From: Flavobacteriales bacterium
GTDB lineage: Bacteria > Bacteroidota > Bacteroidia > Flavobacteriales_E > Vicingaceae
DNA: 64,000 nt
NCBI GenBank assembly: GCA_002706365.1
Contig: PALM01000046.1
Coordinates: forward strand, 60,987-124,986
Direction: 5' to 3'
Part shown: piece after piece, positions 1 to 9,222 of the stretch
Numbering within the stretch: the first letter of the stretch is position 1
How the letters are laid out: each line of letters begins with the position of its first letter
Notes under the pieces: model-generated
Told to the model about the DNA's origin: nothing
Seen by the model: the letters and a program-made list of their open reading frames with translations, nothing else
Databases searched by the model: none
Translations under genes and position numbers: made by a program

Positions 1-1
1 T

Positions 2-1030
2 CTCATAGGGACAGTTCAAAGCTTGGAAGCTGATACTGTAACTATTAGTCCCTCTTTTCAATCAACTAGCTCTAATCCAACTGCTCCTGGTTATTATCGT
101 GCAGTAATGTCGGTTTCTTCAGACTCTATTAATCAACAAGCAAATAGTGCAAAGATGGAGTATGAATTTTTACTCAGTTCTGCATCAGATACCGTGATCG
201 CCTTGGATCGTGGAGCTGCATTTTTTACTCAGATTTCTGGGCCTGCAGCATATGTTGGAGGGGGAAATGATGGTGATGTAATTGGAGTTGCACTGAATAT
301 TGACTCGGCCACTTCCTTTAGTTTGCTTGCAACTTCCTTATCGTATTGGGTGCCAAACTACGGTACATCTGCAAGTTGGACTCAAACATTATCGCCAAGG
401 ATTTGGAGAGTTAATCCCGCTGCAACATCATTGAATACTTTACCTACTCCATATGCTCAATCATCTGCATCGATTTCAATAAATCCTATTAATAATCCTG
501 CTATATTGGGGACTTGGGTTACAGTTCCTTTCTTTCCGCCTGCTGCTCTTAATCCTGGTGAGTCCTATTATTTTGGAATTGAGCAAACTGGAGGTGCCGC
601 AAGTGGAGCAGAATTGTGGGCTGGGAGAGATGTCGGACAAGAAAAGTACAATAATGTATTCTCCAATGTGTTCTTTTTAAATGAACCTGCAAATGGAAGA
701 TGGATTGCTACTGATGAGATCCTAGGAGTTCGTTTGAATGTTCAACTGACTGTTGGTGTTGAGGAATCTTCTTCCTCTGAGAGTTCAGCTTTTAGAATCA
801 TGCCCAACCCAAATACCGGTTTGTTTCGCATAAGTCTAATGAACCAAGTAAAAGGCAACTATAATCTCAAGGTGTTCAATAACCTTGGACAAACTGTGCT
901 TGCAGAGTCAATAAATGTGAACGGTGAATTCACCAAACAAATCGACTTATCATCCTTTGATAAGGGAATCTACTTTATTTCAATTGAGAATGGAGAAAGC
1001 CGAATGGTGGAGAAGGTGGTAGTGAAGTAG
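2..1030 (+). CDS. T9SS type A sorting-domain protein, 5' end outside window
   Basis: The reading frame is open to the window edge with no ATG near it, so this is the 3' part of a larger gene. The last ~80 residues have the layout of a type IX secretion type A sorting domain: a PNPNTG turn, alternating beta strands (YNLKVFNNLGQ), a KGIYFISI strand and a basic end in KVVVK. The remaining ~250 residues are Ser/Thr/Asn-rich and beta-like, and I do not recognise a catalytic domain. The product is expected to cross the outer membrane by T9SS and be anchored or released at the surface. The stop lies 2 bases from the stop of the convergent MlaF-like gene. Confidence 0.85.
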   Translation, partial: LIGTVQSLEADTVTISPSFQSTSSNPTAPGYYRAVMSVSSDSINQQANSAKMEYEFLLSSASDTVIALDRGAAFFTQISGPAAYVGGGNDGDVIGVALNIDSATSFSLLATSLSYWVPNYGTSASWTQTLSPRIWRVNPAATSLNTLPTPYAQSSASISINPINNPAILGTWVTVPFFPPAALNPGESYYFGIEQTGGAASGAELWAGRDVGQEKYNNVFSNVFFLNEPANGRWIATDEILGVRLNVQLTVGVEESSSSESSAFRIMPNPNTGLFRISLMNQVKGNYNLKVFNNLGQTVLAESINVNGEFTKQIDLSSFDKGIYFISIENGESRMVEKVVVK

Positions 1031-1032
1031 AG

Positions 1033-1791
1033 CTACTTGGTATGCACTTTTCGCAGCTGTTTCATAAGATCCGAGGCAAATACTAGATCGGCGAGTTCCT
1101 TACTTGTGGTGCTGTAGATATTGTCTTTAGTGCCTTCCCATTCATTTTTGCCTTTGTAGATAAAAAGTACTTTATCCCCAATCTCCAATACAGAGTTCAT
1201 ATCGTGAGTGATCACGATGGTAGTGATCTGATTTTCATAAGTGATCTCCTGGATCAGATTGTCGATTAATACCGCTGTAGCCGGATCCAAACCTGAATTT
1301 GGTTCATCGCAAAAGAGATATTTTGGATTTAATGAAATGGCTCTAGCAATACCAACTCGCTTCTGCATACCACCGCTGATCTCTCCAGGGTATTTGTCCT
1401 CTGCATTGATCAGATTCACCCTTTTAAGGCATTCATTCACTCGATCATCCATTTCCTCATTGCTCATCTTAGAATGCATCTGAAGAGGGAATTTTACATT
1501 CTCAGCCACTGTCATGGAATCGAATAATGCACCTCCCTGAAATAGCATGCCTATTTCTTTACGAACTTCCTTTCTTTCATCAAGACTCATGGCTGTGAAA
1601 TCTTGTCCATCGTAGATCACTGAACCACTATCTGGTTCAATGAGGCCAACAGTGCATTTAGTCAAGACCGATTTACCACTTCCACTTGCACCAATGATCA
1701 GATTGGTCTTACCACGTTCATAATTGATGCTGATGTTGTCAATTACTTTATGATCACCGAAAGATTTGGATATGTTCTTTAATTCTATCAT
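1033..1791 (-). CDS. ABC transporter ATP-binding protein, MlaF-like
   Basis: A 252-residue ABC ATPase: Walker A GASGSGKS at 34-41, an ISGGMQKR signature near 138, Walker B FCDEPNSGLDP near 160 and the switch histidine in VITHDM. The SGGM signature and the partner permease place it in the MlaF/Ttg2A group, which moves phospholipids between inner and outer membranes. It starts 5 bases downstream of the MlaE-like permease gene, so the two are co-transcribed. No MCE-domain (MlaD) gene follows inside the window, because the next gene is convergent. Confidence 0.88.
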   Translation of the reverse strand: MIELKNISKSFGDHKVIDNISINYERGKTNLIIGASGSGKSVLTKCTVGLIEPDSGSVIYDGQDFTAMSLDERKEVRKEIGMLFQGGALFDSMTVAENVKFPLQMHSKMSNEEMDDRVNECLKRVNLINAEDKYPGEISGGMQKRVGIARAISLNPKYLFCDEPNSGLDPATAVLIDNLIQEITYENQITTIVITHDMNSVLEIGDKVLFIYKGKNEWEGTKDNIYSTTSKELADLVFASDLMKQLRKVHTK

Positions 1792-1796
1792 GCTAA

Positions 1797-2537
1797 CTAG
1801 ATCAAAAGAACTTGAGTGATCAAATAGTTCACGATTAGAATGACAATACTACTTGCCACCACACCTTGCGTGCTTGCTTTTCCAACTGCTAGCGCTCCTC
1901 CTCTTACTGTATATCCAAAAAAGGCTGGAATAGAAGTGATGATAAAGGCAAAAAAGACTGTTTTTATAAGTGCATAGGTCACACTGAAGAAATCAAAGTC
2001 GAACTGAGCTCCATAAACATATGCTTCGGGAGTGATCGCGCTGGAAAACATCGCTACAAGATAACCTCCATACATCCCAATGAACATACTCCAAATAATG
2101 AGAAAAGGGTTGATCACCACAGCGGCAATGATCTTAGGGATGATCAAAAAAGAGGCAGAATTGATCCCCATGATCTCCAAGGCATCGATCTGCTCGGTAA
2201 CTCTCATCAATCCGATTTCCGAAGTGATGTTGGAACCCACTTTACCTGCTAAGATGAGTGCAATGATCGTGGGGGAGAATTCAAGGATAATTGATTGTCG
2301 GGCTGTAAAACCAACAGTATATGCAGGAATCAAGGCGCTATCGATATTGGAGGCTGTTTGCAGGGTGATTACCGCTCCCATAAAAACCGAGATAATGGTA
2401 ATGATCCCAAAGGAACCTAACCCAAGGCTGTCCATTTCTTTCACCACCTCTCTCCAGATCAAAGATCTTTTGGTTGGTCGCTGAAATGCTCTGCCAATCA
2501 AGATAAAATACTCGCCTGTCTTGCCAAAAAAGGACAT
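1797..2537 (-). CDS. MlaE-family ABC transporter permease
   Basis: A 246-residue integral membrane protein with the MlaE/TrbC layout: an amphipathic start (YFILIGRAFQRPTKRSLIWREV), then about five hydrophobic segments including PTIIALILAGKVGSNITSE, the family's conserved AGR-G-EI-like region. It is expected to form the inner-membrane core of an Mla-like phospholipid transporter with the ATPase encoded 5 bases downstream. A near-consensus promoter (TTG, 16 bases, TACATTCG on the minus strand, + strand 2542-2549) lies just upstream of the ATG. Confidence 0.88.
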   Translation of the reverse strand: MSFFGKTGEYFILIGRAFQRPTKRSLIWREVVKEMDSLGLGSFGIITIISVFMGAVITLQTASNIDSALIPAYTVGFTARQSIILEFSPTIIALILAGKVGSNITSEIGLMRVTEQIDALEIMGINSASFLIIPKIIAAVVINPFLIIWSMFIGMYGGYLVAMFSSAITPEAYVYGAQFDFDFFSVTYALIKTVFFAFIITSIPAFFGYTVRGGALAVGKASTQGVVASSIVILIVNYLITQVLLI

Positions 2538-2639
2538 AAAGCGAATGTAATTAATAAAGTGAATTCAACTCTTACAGCCGTTTTTATTTTACACCCTAAA
2601 GACTGTTAATTTCTCTTTTGTAGATTCAGACTTTAATCT

Positions 2640-2647
2640 TATATTTG
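2640..2647 (+). promoter_or_regulatory. -7 box of the initiator tRNA promoter
   Basis: TATATTTG matches the Bacteroidota -7 consensus TAnnTTTG. A TTG -33 element lies at 2618-2620, 19 bases upstream, and the tRNA begins 23 bases downstream. This is the best two-part promoter in the window. Confidence 0.75.
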
Positions 2648-2670
2648 CCGACCCAATAAAAAAGACATAT

Positions 2671-2743
<73 letters not shown>

Positions 2744-2750
2744 CAAAGAA

Positions 2751-2780
2751 AAACCGATCAAGAAATTGATCGGTTTTTTT
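2751..2780 (+). terminator. intrinsic terminator after tRNA-fMet
   Basis: A perfect stem AACCGATCAA / TTGATCGGTT around a GAAA loop is followed by a run of T. It begins 8 bases after the tRNA. Confidence 0.88.
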
Positions 2781-3185
2781 ATGCCCAACGACCAGCGAAG
2801 CTCGCTTCAGCTGGGAGGAGGGCATAAAAAACCAGAGACTCACGAAGTGAGGATCGGTTTGTCTTTGTATAGCTACCCTTTTACGCCAGCTCCGCCACTG
2901 GCGGAGCAATCGTGTCCTCGCTTTTTTGAGAATCTAGATGTGAGTCCTTCGGCTTCGCTCAGGAACCAAACCTAGAACCTAGACAGAATTGAGGCATCGC
3001 AGGATTTGTAATCCTGCGAAATACAGTAAGGTGTCTAAACGCCTTTCCGCAGGATTGTAAATCCTGCGGTGCTTATCACATAATCTCTACTAATCTCATC
3101 CATTAACATAATTCATGTTAAATCCCTCTTTATAGCCCAACAATTGACACATCTTGCCGTTTAATTAATCCAATAAACATCTGTC
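2781..3185. other. repeat-rich spacer
   Basis: About 400 bases without a credible gene. It holds a GC-rich palindrome (CTCCGCC/GGCGGAG near 2890-2906), a reverse copy of the CCTGAGC..GCCGAAGG element (about 2947-2968), heptamer units CTAGAAC and CTAGACA (2972-2985), and the two-palindrome element at 2998-3069. Short reading frames here run through these repeats and are not called. Confidence 0.7.
2998..3069. repeat. two-palindrome intergenic element, copy 1
   Basis: Palindrome 1 (2998-3018) has arms CGCAGGAT/ATCCTGCG around a TTGTA loop. Palindrome 2 (3047-3069) has arms CCGCAGGAT/ATCCTGCGG around TGTAA. The spacer is 28 bases. Related copies lie at 11769-11837 and 54106-54176. Either stem could form a stable RNA hairpin. 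Confidence 0.85.
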
Positions 3186-3413
3186 ATGAAGATACAATTC
3201 AAAACCAGCGCCCTAGAATACTACAAGCAAGTCTTAACCAAGGTGAGTTTTTGTGCTAAACTCTTCAAGAAGGAATATTTCAAAGCCAAAATGAGATTGA
3301 ATAGAAGAGAGGGTAAGATCCTTGATGGTTGGTTGTTTCGCAATAAACGCAAACAGTGGGTTTTGAAAGAGAGTGGTTTATTAACTCAGAGAAAACTAGA
3401 ATCAGGAATTTAG
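3186..3413 (+). CDS. small basic protein of unknown function
   Basis: A 75-codon frame encoding a Lys/Arg-rich protein that begins MKIQFKTSALEYYKQVL and carries several aromatic and basic clusters (FKKEYFKAKMRLNRREG). It has no signal peptide or membrane segment. The N-terminal half resembles small conserved proteins I recall from Flavobacteria, but I cannot name a family. The last codons, including the stop, run into a heptamer repeat (CTAGAAT...TTAGAAC), so the C-terminus may be repeat-derived and the ancestral protein may have ended elsewhere. Confidence 0.5.
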   Translation: MKIQFKTSALEYYKQVLTKVSFCAKLFKKEYFKAKMRLNRREGKILDGWLFRNKRKQWVLKESGLLTQRKLESGI

Positions 3414-3517
3414 AACCTAGCCCTTCGGCAGGCTCAGGGACCGAGTTTAGAGAAAAAAGCTTAGACAAATTTCAGATTTCTGATTTCCGATCTTGGTTCC
3501 CGAGCTTAGCCGAGGGA
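3406..3517. repeat. heptamer-periodic and palindromic spacer before era
   Basis: Imperfect 7-base units run from CTAGAAT (3406) through TTAGAAC. Then comes a reverse copy of the CCTGAGC..GCCGAAGG element (about 3419-3440). Further on are CAGATTT, CTGATTT and CCGATCT units (3473-3493) and a forward copy of the same element (about 3497-3517). No gene is supported. Confidence 0.65.
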
Positions 3518-3570
3518 CAGATTTCAACTCCCTTATCCCAAATCCACACTCCCACATCCAAACAAAGAAC

Positions 3571-3578
3571 TACCTTTG
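3571..3578 (+). promoter_or_regulatory. -7 box of era
   Basis: TACCTTTG matches TAnnTTTG exactly and ends 4 bases before the era ATG, so the transcript would be nearly leaderless unless another promoter is used. I see no clear TTG -33 element. Confidence 0.55.
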
Positions 3579-3582
3579 CAAA

Positions 3583-4461
3583 ATGAAGCACAAGGCTGGT
3601 TTTGTCAATATTATCGGTTCTCCCAATGTGGGGAAGTCGACCCTGATCAATCAATTGATCGGAGAGCAGCTGGCTATTATCTCCCCTAAGGCCCAGACCA
3701 CACGTCATAGAATCCTCGCCATAAAGAATCATGATGATTATCAGATCGTTTTTTCCGATACTCCGGGAATCATCGATCCTGCATACAAATTGCAGGAAGG
3801 TATGATGAAAATGGTGCGTGAAAGCCTTGAAGATGCCGACATAATCCTTCTTATGGTTGAGTCAGGTCAAAAGCGCTTGCCCGACCATAAATTCATCGAT
3901 AAAGTAAAGCAAGCTGATATTCCGGTGATCCTACTTATCAATAAGGTGGATCAATCGGACCAAAATGCCTTGGGAGAACAGATCGAACATTGGGCAAATG
4001 AGTTTGAAGGAATCGAGATCCTACCCATTTCTGCTTTGCACAACTTTAATATTGATCTATTAGAGAAACGTATACTTGAACTTTTACCGGAACATCCGGC
4101 CTTTTACCCAAAAACGGATTATACTGATCGATCAGAACGATTTATTGTTGAGGAGAAGATCCGAGAGAAGATCCTTCTCAACTTCAAACAAGAAGTTCCT
4201 TATTCTGTAGAGATCAAAGTGGAGGAATTCAAGGAAGAAGAGGATATTATTCGCATTAGAGCTGTTATTCACACTGCAAGAGAGAGCCAAAGAGGTATTT
4301 TAATTGGCAAGGGAGGTAAGATGATCAAACTCATAGGAAAGGAGTCTAGAATTGATCTGGAGAAGTTCTTCGACAAGAAAATATTCCTCGATCTTCACAT
4401 TAAAGTCAAGAAAGATTGGCGTGATGATGAGTCACAACTAAAACGCTTCGGATATTTGTAA
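3583..4461 (+). CDS. era: GTPase Era
   Basis: A 292-residue ribosome-assembly GTPase that binds 16S rRNA during 30S maturation. G1 is GSPNVGKS (12-19), the Era-type TTRHR switch is at 39-43, G3 is DTPG (59-62), and G4 is NKVD near 125. The C-terminal KH domain carries the GILIGKGGKMIK loop. The ATG at 3583 was chosen because the protein then begins at the normal family position. The frame is open for 90 bases upstream, but that stretch is encoded by repeat DNA. der follows after 5 bases, so two ribosome-biogenesis GTPases form one unit. Confidence 0.96.
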   Translation: MKHKAGFVNIIGSPNVGKSTLINQLIGEQLAIISPKAQTTRHRILAIKNHDDYQIVFSDTPGIIDPAYKLQEGMMKMVRESLEDADIILLMVESGQKRLPDHKFIDKVKQADIPVILLINKVDQSDQNALGEQIEHWANEFEGIEILPISALHNFNIDLLEKRILELLPEHPAFYPKTDYTDRSERFIVEEKIREKILLNFKQEVPYSVEIKVEEFKEEEDIIRIRAVIHTARESQRGILIGKGGKMIKLIGKESRIDLEKFFDKKIFLDLHIKVKKDWRDDESQLKRFGYL

Positions 4462-4466
4462 TCTCA

Positions 4467-5777
4467 ATGAATCAGATCGTCGCCATAGTCGGTAGACCCA
4501 ATGTGGGTAAATCTACCATTTTCAATCGTCTAACAGAAAGTCGTAAAGCCATAGTTGATGAAGCTAGTGGAGTTACTCGCGATCGCCAGTATGGCGAAGC
4601 CAATTGGGCAGGTAAACACTTTAGCCTAGTAGATACAGGAGGCTATGTAAAAGGCTCGGAAGATGTCTTTGAAGCTGATATTCGCAAACAAGTTGAGCTG
4701 GCTATTGAAGAGGCCAACATCATCTTATTTGTGGTTGATGTGATGGTAGGTGTGACTGATCTTGATGAAAGAGTTGCTGACCTGCTGCGAAAGAGTGGTA
4801 AAGAAGTGCTTTTAGTGGCCAATAAAGTAGATAATCACAATCGTCGATTAGAGATCGCAGACTTTTACAGCTTTGGCCTTGGAGAGATCTATCCTATTTC
4901 GGGAATTAGCGGCAGCGGCACCGGTGAACTGCTCGATAAGATCGTGGAACTTCTTCCAGATGATCTGCAAGAGGAAGAAGAAAGCGATATTCCAAGGATT
5001 GCCATAGTGGGCCGACCAAATGTGGGAAAATCGAGCTTTCTTAATGCCCTCTTGGGTAAGGAAAGAAATATAGTAAACGATATAGCCGGAACTACCAGGG
5101 ATGCCGTAGGAACTCACTACAACGCCTACGGTTTCGACTTCATGCTTACTGATACTGCGGGTCTCCGTAAGAAGGGTAAAGTAGACGAAGATGTGGAATT
5201 CTATTCAGTAATGCGTTCTGTGCGTGCTATTGAGAATTCAGATGTCTGCATACTGATGATCGAAGCCAGCGAAGGTATGATGTCGCAGGATATGAACATC
5301 CTACACCTTATTCAAAAGAATAAGAAAGGCCTTGTGATCATGGTAAATAAGTGGGACTTAGTACCAGAGAAGTCTTCAAACACCATGAAGGAGTTCAAGG
5401 CTGGAATTATGAAGAAGCTCGCTCCATTCAACGATATACCTTTGATCTTCACTTCTGTTACCGAAAAACAGAGAATTCACGATGTGCTTGAAATGGCAGT
5501 GAAGGTCTTTGAGAATAGAAAGAAGAAGATCCCTACGCATCAGCTTAATAAGAAGCTTCTACCTATTGTACAGGCTTCCCCACCTCCATCAGTAAAAGGA
5601 AAACAGATCAGCATCAAGTTCATTACCATGCTGCCTACCTATAAACCCACTTTTGCTTTTTACTGCAATCACCCAAAGTATATTAAAGAGCCCTACAAAC
5701 GATTTGTAGAGAACCGACTAAGAGAGCTTTTCGATTTTAGTGGAGTGCCGATCCAAATGTTCTTCAGAAAAAAATAA
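4467..5777 (+). CDS. der: GTPase Der (EngA)
   Basis: A 436-residue double GTPase for 50S subunit assembly. The first G domain starts with GRPNVGKS at 9-16 and has DTGG and NKVD. The second repeats GRPNVGKS near 181, with DTAG and NKWD. The final ~90 residues form the KH-like domain and end in a basic tail (FFRKK). The length is typical. The stop codon lies in the hairpin that serves as the metK terminator on the other strand. Confidence 0.97.
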   Translation: MNQIVAIVGRPNVGKSTIFNRLTESRKAIVDEASGVTRDRQYGEANWAGKHFSLVDTGGYVKGSEDVFEADIRKQVELAIEEANIILFVVDVMVGVTDLDERVADLLRKSGKEVLLVANKVDNHNRRLEIADFYSFGLGEIYPISGISGSGTGELLDKIVELLPDDLQEEEESDIPRIAIVGRPNVGKSSFLNALLGKERNIVNDIAGTTRDAVGTHYNAYGFDFMLTDTAGLRKKGKVDEDVEFYSVMRSVRAIENSDVCILMIEASEGMMSQDMNILHLIQKNKKGLVIMVNKWDLVPEKSSNTMKEFKAGIMKKLAPFNDIPLIFTSVTEKQRIHDVLEMAVKVFENRKKKIPTHQLNKKLLPIVQASPPPSVKGKQISIKFITMLPTYKPTFAFYCNHPKYIKEPYKRFVENRLRELFDFSGVPIQMFFRKK

Positions 5778-5805
5778 GCCTGAAAAACGCTAGGTCTTTC
5801 AGGCT
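5768..5805 (-). terminator. intrinsic terminator of metK
   Basis: The stem AGCCTGAAA (5777-5785) / TTTCAGGCT (5797-5805) has an 11-base loop. The T-run is on the minus strand (the A-run at 5768-5774 on +), so it terminates metK. The T-tract is read from codons at the 3' end of der. Confidence 0.8.
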
Positions 5806-5834
5806 CTGTCTTGTGGTAGATTGTGTTAAGTCTC

Positions 5835-7088
5835 TTATAGACTAAAAGCTTCTTTTAGCTTACCTACATAGTTGAGTTCTTCCCAAGGGAAGAGTTTCAC
5901 TTCCAATTCTACTTTCTCTCCATAAGGATCGATAAAGGTCTTCTTCACTGTTTCGCAAGTCCTTCCCATATGGCCGTATGCGGCAGTTTCAGAATAGATC
6001 GGACTTCTCAATTGGAATCTTTCTTCAATTGCATAAGGACGCATATCGAAGATGTCCATCAATTTCTTAGCGATCTCTCCATCACTCATATTCACTTTTG
6101 AAGTACCGTAGGTATTTACGTAAAGCCCCATTGGCTTTGCAACTCCAATTGCATAAGCAACTTGAACTAGAGCTTCATCTGCAATACCTGCAGCAACTAG
6201 GTTCTTAGCGATATGACGAGTAGCATATGCTGCAGAACGGTCAACTTTAGATGGATCTTTTCCTGAGAATGCACCACCACCATGAGCACCTTTACCACCG
6301 TAAGTATCTACGATGATCTTTCTTCCTGTTAATCCTGTATCGCCATGCGGACCACCAATTACAAAGATTCCAGTTGGGTTGATGTGGTATGTGATATCGT
6401 TATTGAATAACTTCTGAGTTTCAGCAGGAAGCTTCTTCATTACTCTTGGGATCAAGATCTCAATGATATCTTTCTTGATTTTCTTTAGCATGTTCTCCTC
6501 TGTATCGAAGTCGTCGTGCTGAGTAGAAACTACAATAGAATCAATACGGATTGGTCTATTGTCGTCGTCGTATTCAATGGTTACTTGCGACTTAGAATCA
6601 GGGCGCAAATAGGTGATTTCATTATTCTCTCTCCTTAGAGCAGCAAGCTCTTTAAGAAGTAAGTGAGATATTTCTAAACCAAGAGGCATATAGCTTTCAG
6701 TCTCGTTAGTTGCATAACCGAACATCATTCCCTGATCACCAGCTCCTTGCTCTTCTTTGTTGGCTCTATCTACACCTTGATTGATGTCTGGAGATTGTTC
6801 GTGAATGGCAGAAAATACTCCACAGCTATTGCCATCGAACATATATTCTCCTTTGTCATATCCGATCTTATTGATCACATCTCTGGCAATTACTTGCACG
6901 TCCAAATAAGCTTTGGATTTCACCTCTCCTGCAAGTACCACTTGTCCGGTAGTTACTAATGTTTCACAAGCCACTTTCGACTCCTTGTCGAAGGCTAGGA
7001 AATTATCGATCAACGCATCTGAAATTTGATCAGCTACCTTGTCGGGATGCCCCTCTGATACTGATTCTGAAGTAAATAAATATGACAT
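5835..7088 (-). CDS. metK: S-adenosylmethionine synthase
   Basis: A 417-residue MetK making S-adenosylmethionine from methionine and ATP. Visible signatures are [13 protein letters not shown] from residue 13, the [15 protein letters not shown]-binding hexapeptide region, and [19 protein letters not shown], which holds the second signature. It is somewhat longer than the ~384-residue enterobacterial enzyme, as is usual in Bacteroidota. A one-mismatch promoter box (TACTTTCG on the minus strand, + 7114-7121) precedes it. I see no SAM riboswitch in the 59-base leader. ahcY, elsewhere in this window, handles the other end of the methyl cycle. Confidence 0.97.
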   Translation of the reverse strand: MSYLFTSESVSEGHPDKVADQISDALIDNFLAFDKESKVACETLVTTGQVVLAGEVKSKAYLDVQVIARDVINKIGYDKGEYMFDGNSCGVFSAIHEQSPDINQGVDRANKEEQGAGDQGMMFGYATNETESYMPLGLEISHLLLKELAALRRENNEITYLRPDSKSQVTIEYDDDNRPIRIDSIVVSTQHDDFDTEENMLKKIKKDIIEILIPRVMKKLPAETQKLFNNDITYHINPTGIFVIGGPHGDTGLTGRKIIVDTYGGKGAHGGGAFSGKDPSKVDRSAAYATRHIAKNLVAAGIADEALVQVAYAIGVAKPMGLYVNTYGTSKVNMSDGEIAKKLMDIFDMRPYAIEERFQLRSPIYSETAAYGHMGRTCETVKKTFIDPYGEKVELEVKLFPWEELNYVGKLKEAFSL

Positions 7089-7147
7089 CTTATTCTCTTG
7101 AAATTTAGGCCTACGAAAGTACGAATAGAAAGGCGAATATGAAACGC

Positions 7148-8068
7148 CTAATCTTGCGTTTGACGGCGAGTTAATTGCTTGAATACTTCTTCAACAGAAG
7201 TTTTTTGTTGCTGCATGGCAAGAACGCTCATTTCTTCTTTAACAGCAAGCTGGAATATGGCATTTCTTATATCTATTTGTGGGTCGTGTTGTACTTTCCA
7301 CTTCAATCCATCTGTAGATTCCGCTTTTGTAACGCCTTCGATCTTTTGAAGACTGGCTTTGTTCGCTTTCTTATCGAACTCAACTTCTACAATAGTGGTT
7401 GGGCCAAAGAGCTTTCCAAGTTCTTCGGTCTGACTGTTAGCTACGATCTTTCCATGATCCACAATGATCACTCTTTCACAAATGGCTTCTACCTCTTGCA
7501 TGATGTGAGTGGAAAGCATAACTGTTTTCTTGGCCCCGATCTCTTTGATCAGTGATCGTATCTCTTCCAGCTGATTTGGATCCAATCCTGTGGTAGGCTC
7601 ATCTAAAATCAATACTGAAGGGTCGTGGATCAAGGCTTGAGCTAAACCAACTCTTTGCTTGTATCCTTTGGAAAGCGCCCCGATCTTTTTGTGTTGTTCC
7701 TTTTCCAAACCAACCAATTGGATCATTTCTGCGATGCGCTCTTTCACATTGTCGATCTTGTATATGCCCGCAGTAAACTGCAAATACTCCTTCACATACA
7801 TGTCGTAATAAAGCGGATTTTGCTCAGCCAAGTATCCAATTTGAGATTTGATCTTCAATGGATCTTCATTCACGTCAAGGCCATTCACTTCTACCTTTCC
7901 TTCAGTTGCAGGAAGAAAAGCGGTAATGATCTTCATCATGGTCGACTTGCCGGCACCGTTTGGTCCTAGGAAACCGACAATCTCTCCAGCTTTGACTTCA
8001 AAACTGACTTGATCGAGCGCTTTTTGCTCGCCGTATAGTTTGCTAACGTTTTGAACTTTGATCGACAT
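7148..8068 (-). CDS. gldA: ABC transporter ATP-binding protein, GldA-type
   Basis: A 306-residue ABC ATPase with GPNGAGKS at 35-42, signature [10 protein letters not shown] near 136 and Walker [13 protein letters not shown] near 158, plus a C-terminal extension of ~90 residues ending in an [11 protein letters not shown] helix, as in GldA/DrrA-like proteins. The start ([19 protein letters not shown]) and the [22 protein letters not shown] region read like GldA, the ATPase of the gliding-associated GldAFG transporter. No gldF or gldG is nearby, which is common because gldA is often separate. A general drug or Nod-type exporter ATPase is the alternative. Confidence 0.78.
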   Translation of the reverse strand: MSIKVQNVSKLYGEQKALDQVSFEVKAGEIVGFLGPNGAGKSTMMKIITAFLPATEGKVEVNGLDVNEDPLKIKSQIGYLAEQNPLYYDMYVKEYLQFTAGIYKIDNVKERIAEMIQLVGLEKEQHKKIGALSKGYKQRVGLAQALIHDPSVLILDEPTTGLDPNQLEEIRSLIKEIGAKKTVMLSTHIMQEVEAICERVIIVDHGKIVANSQTEELGKLFGPTTIVEVEFDKKANKASLQKIEGVTKAESTDGLKWKVQHDPQIDIRNAIFQLAVKEEMSVLAMQQQKTSVEEVFKQLTRRQTQD

Positions 8069-8126
8069 TCTTTGCTTCTTTTTAAGCAGTGCGAATTTAC
8101 TAATTTAGAAAGCTAAAAGAGAGGGA

Positions 8127-9059
8127 TTGAAAGCAGTTGTAAGAAAGTCGACCGGTAGTTGGTATGAGATCGAAACAGATGAAGGTGAAGTATTGGAAGC
8201 CCGCCTTAAGGGTAAGATGCGCACTTTGGATCTGAAGAGCACCAATCCGGTAGCAGTGGGCGATCGGGTGATCTTTGAAAAGCAAGGAGAAGAAGCTCTG
8301 ATCAAAGACATTGAAGAGCGAAAGAATTACCTGATCCGCAGATCCATCAATCTCTCGAAACAAACGCAGATCATTGCCGCCAATATCGATCAGCTCTTTG
8401 TATTGATCACTTTAAAGGATCCCGTGACCTTCAAAGGATTTGTAGATCGGGTATTGGTTGGGGCAGAAGCCTACCGAATTCCCGCAGTTCTACTCTACAA
8501 TAAAGTGGACCTATTTGATGAGAAGGATAAGGAAGAACTGAAGTCCTGGATTGAATGCTACCAAAAAGCCGGTTATGAGCAAATGCAGATCAGCGCTACT
8601 GAAGGTATAGGCATAGATGAGCTAAAAGCCAAGATGAAAGGTAAGGTGAGCATCTTTAGTGGACATTCAGGAGTGGGTAAAAGCACTTTGATCAATGCAT
8701 TGGATCCTGAATTGGATTTGAGGGTAGGGGAGATCTCCGACTACCATCGCAGCGGACAGCACACCACAACCTATGCAGAACTTCACACATTGGCTTTTGG
8801 AGGTCGAATTGTTGACACACCGGGTATCAAAGGCTTTGGAAATGTGAATATGGATAAGGAAGTACTTTCGCATTATTTTCCCGAAATGAGAGCTAGAATG
8901 AAAGATTGCAAATTCAACAATTGCTTGCACATCAAAGAACCGAATTGCGCAATTAAGGAGGCTGTAGCTGCAGGAGAAATTGCAGAGAGCAGGTATTTTA
9001 ATTATTTATCGATTTACGAAGAGGATGTGGAGGAAACATTTAGATCCAAGGGTTATTAG
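8127..9059 (+). CDS. rsgA: ribosome small-subunit GTPase RsgA
   Basis: A 310-residue circularly permuted GTPase for late 30S maturation. The order is an N-terminal OB fold, then NKVD (G4), then GHSGVGKS (G1, near 179), then DTPG (G3), then the zinc knuckle with Cys-x5-Cys-x-His and a last Cys in EPNC near 262-275. The start is TTG: the frame is open only to a stop at 8106, and no ATG lies between that stop and the conserved MKAVVRKSTGSWY start. It is divergent from gldA across ~58 bases. Confidence 0.95.
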   Translation: MKAVVRKSTGSWYEIETDEGEVLEARLKGKMRTLDLKSTNPVAVGDRVIFEKQGEEALIKDIEERKNYLIRRSINLSKQTQIIAANIDQLFVLITLKDPVTFKGFVDRVLVGAEAYRIPAVLLYNKVDLFDEKDKEELKSWIECYQKAGYEQMQISATEGIGIDELKAKMKGKVSIFSGHSGVGKSTLINALDPELDLRVGEISDYHRSGQHTTTYAELHTLAFGGRIVDTPGIKGFGNVNMDKEVLSHYFPEMRARMKDCKFNNCLHIKEPNCAIKEAVAAGEIAESRYFNYLSIYEEDVEETFRSKGY

Positions 9060-9222
9060 GGGAATTTGGGAGTGCACTAGAGTGCAGCTAGAGTGCGCTA
9101 GAGTTATTTTTGATGCACATTCCGGACCTGACTGCCGGCAGGCAGGCTCGAATCCTCCTGAGCTGTCACATTGAGCGGAGTCGAAATGAAAGCGAAGGAG
9201 GACGAACTCAAAACTATAAACC
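9060..9222. repeat. decamer-type array and other repeats between rsgA and dtd
   Basis: Units of about 10-11 bases of the GTGCNCTAGA type run from 9071 to 9104. They are followed by a GCCGGCAGGC-rich inverted stretch and a motif of the TGAGCGGAGTCGAAATG type (about 9171-9187), a sequence I associate with dispersed Bacteroidota repeats. No gene is supported. Confidence 0.65.

Noticed and set aside
3493..3582. Upstream extension of era
   Set aside because: The extra 30 residues are encoded by repeat DNA (CCCGAGC..GCCGAGG), and Era families begin at the MKHKAGFVNIIG position after the -7 box.
5778..7147. SAM riboswitch for metK or ahcY
   Set aside because: The metK and ahcY leaders are about 60 bases each and show none of the SAM riboswitch core motifs.
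8980..9174. Frame over the rsgA end and the decamer array
   Set aside because: Most of it is out-of-frame rsgA and the rest is repeat DNA.
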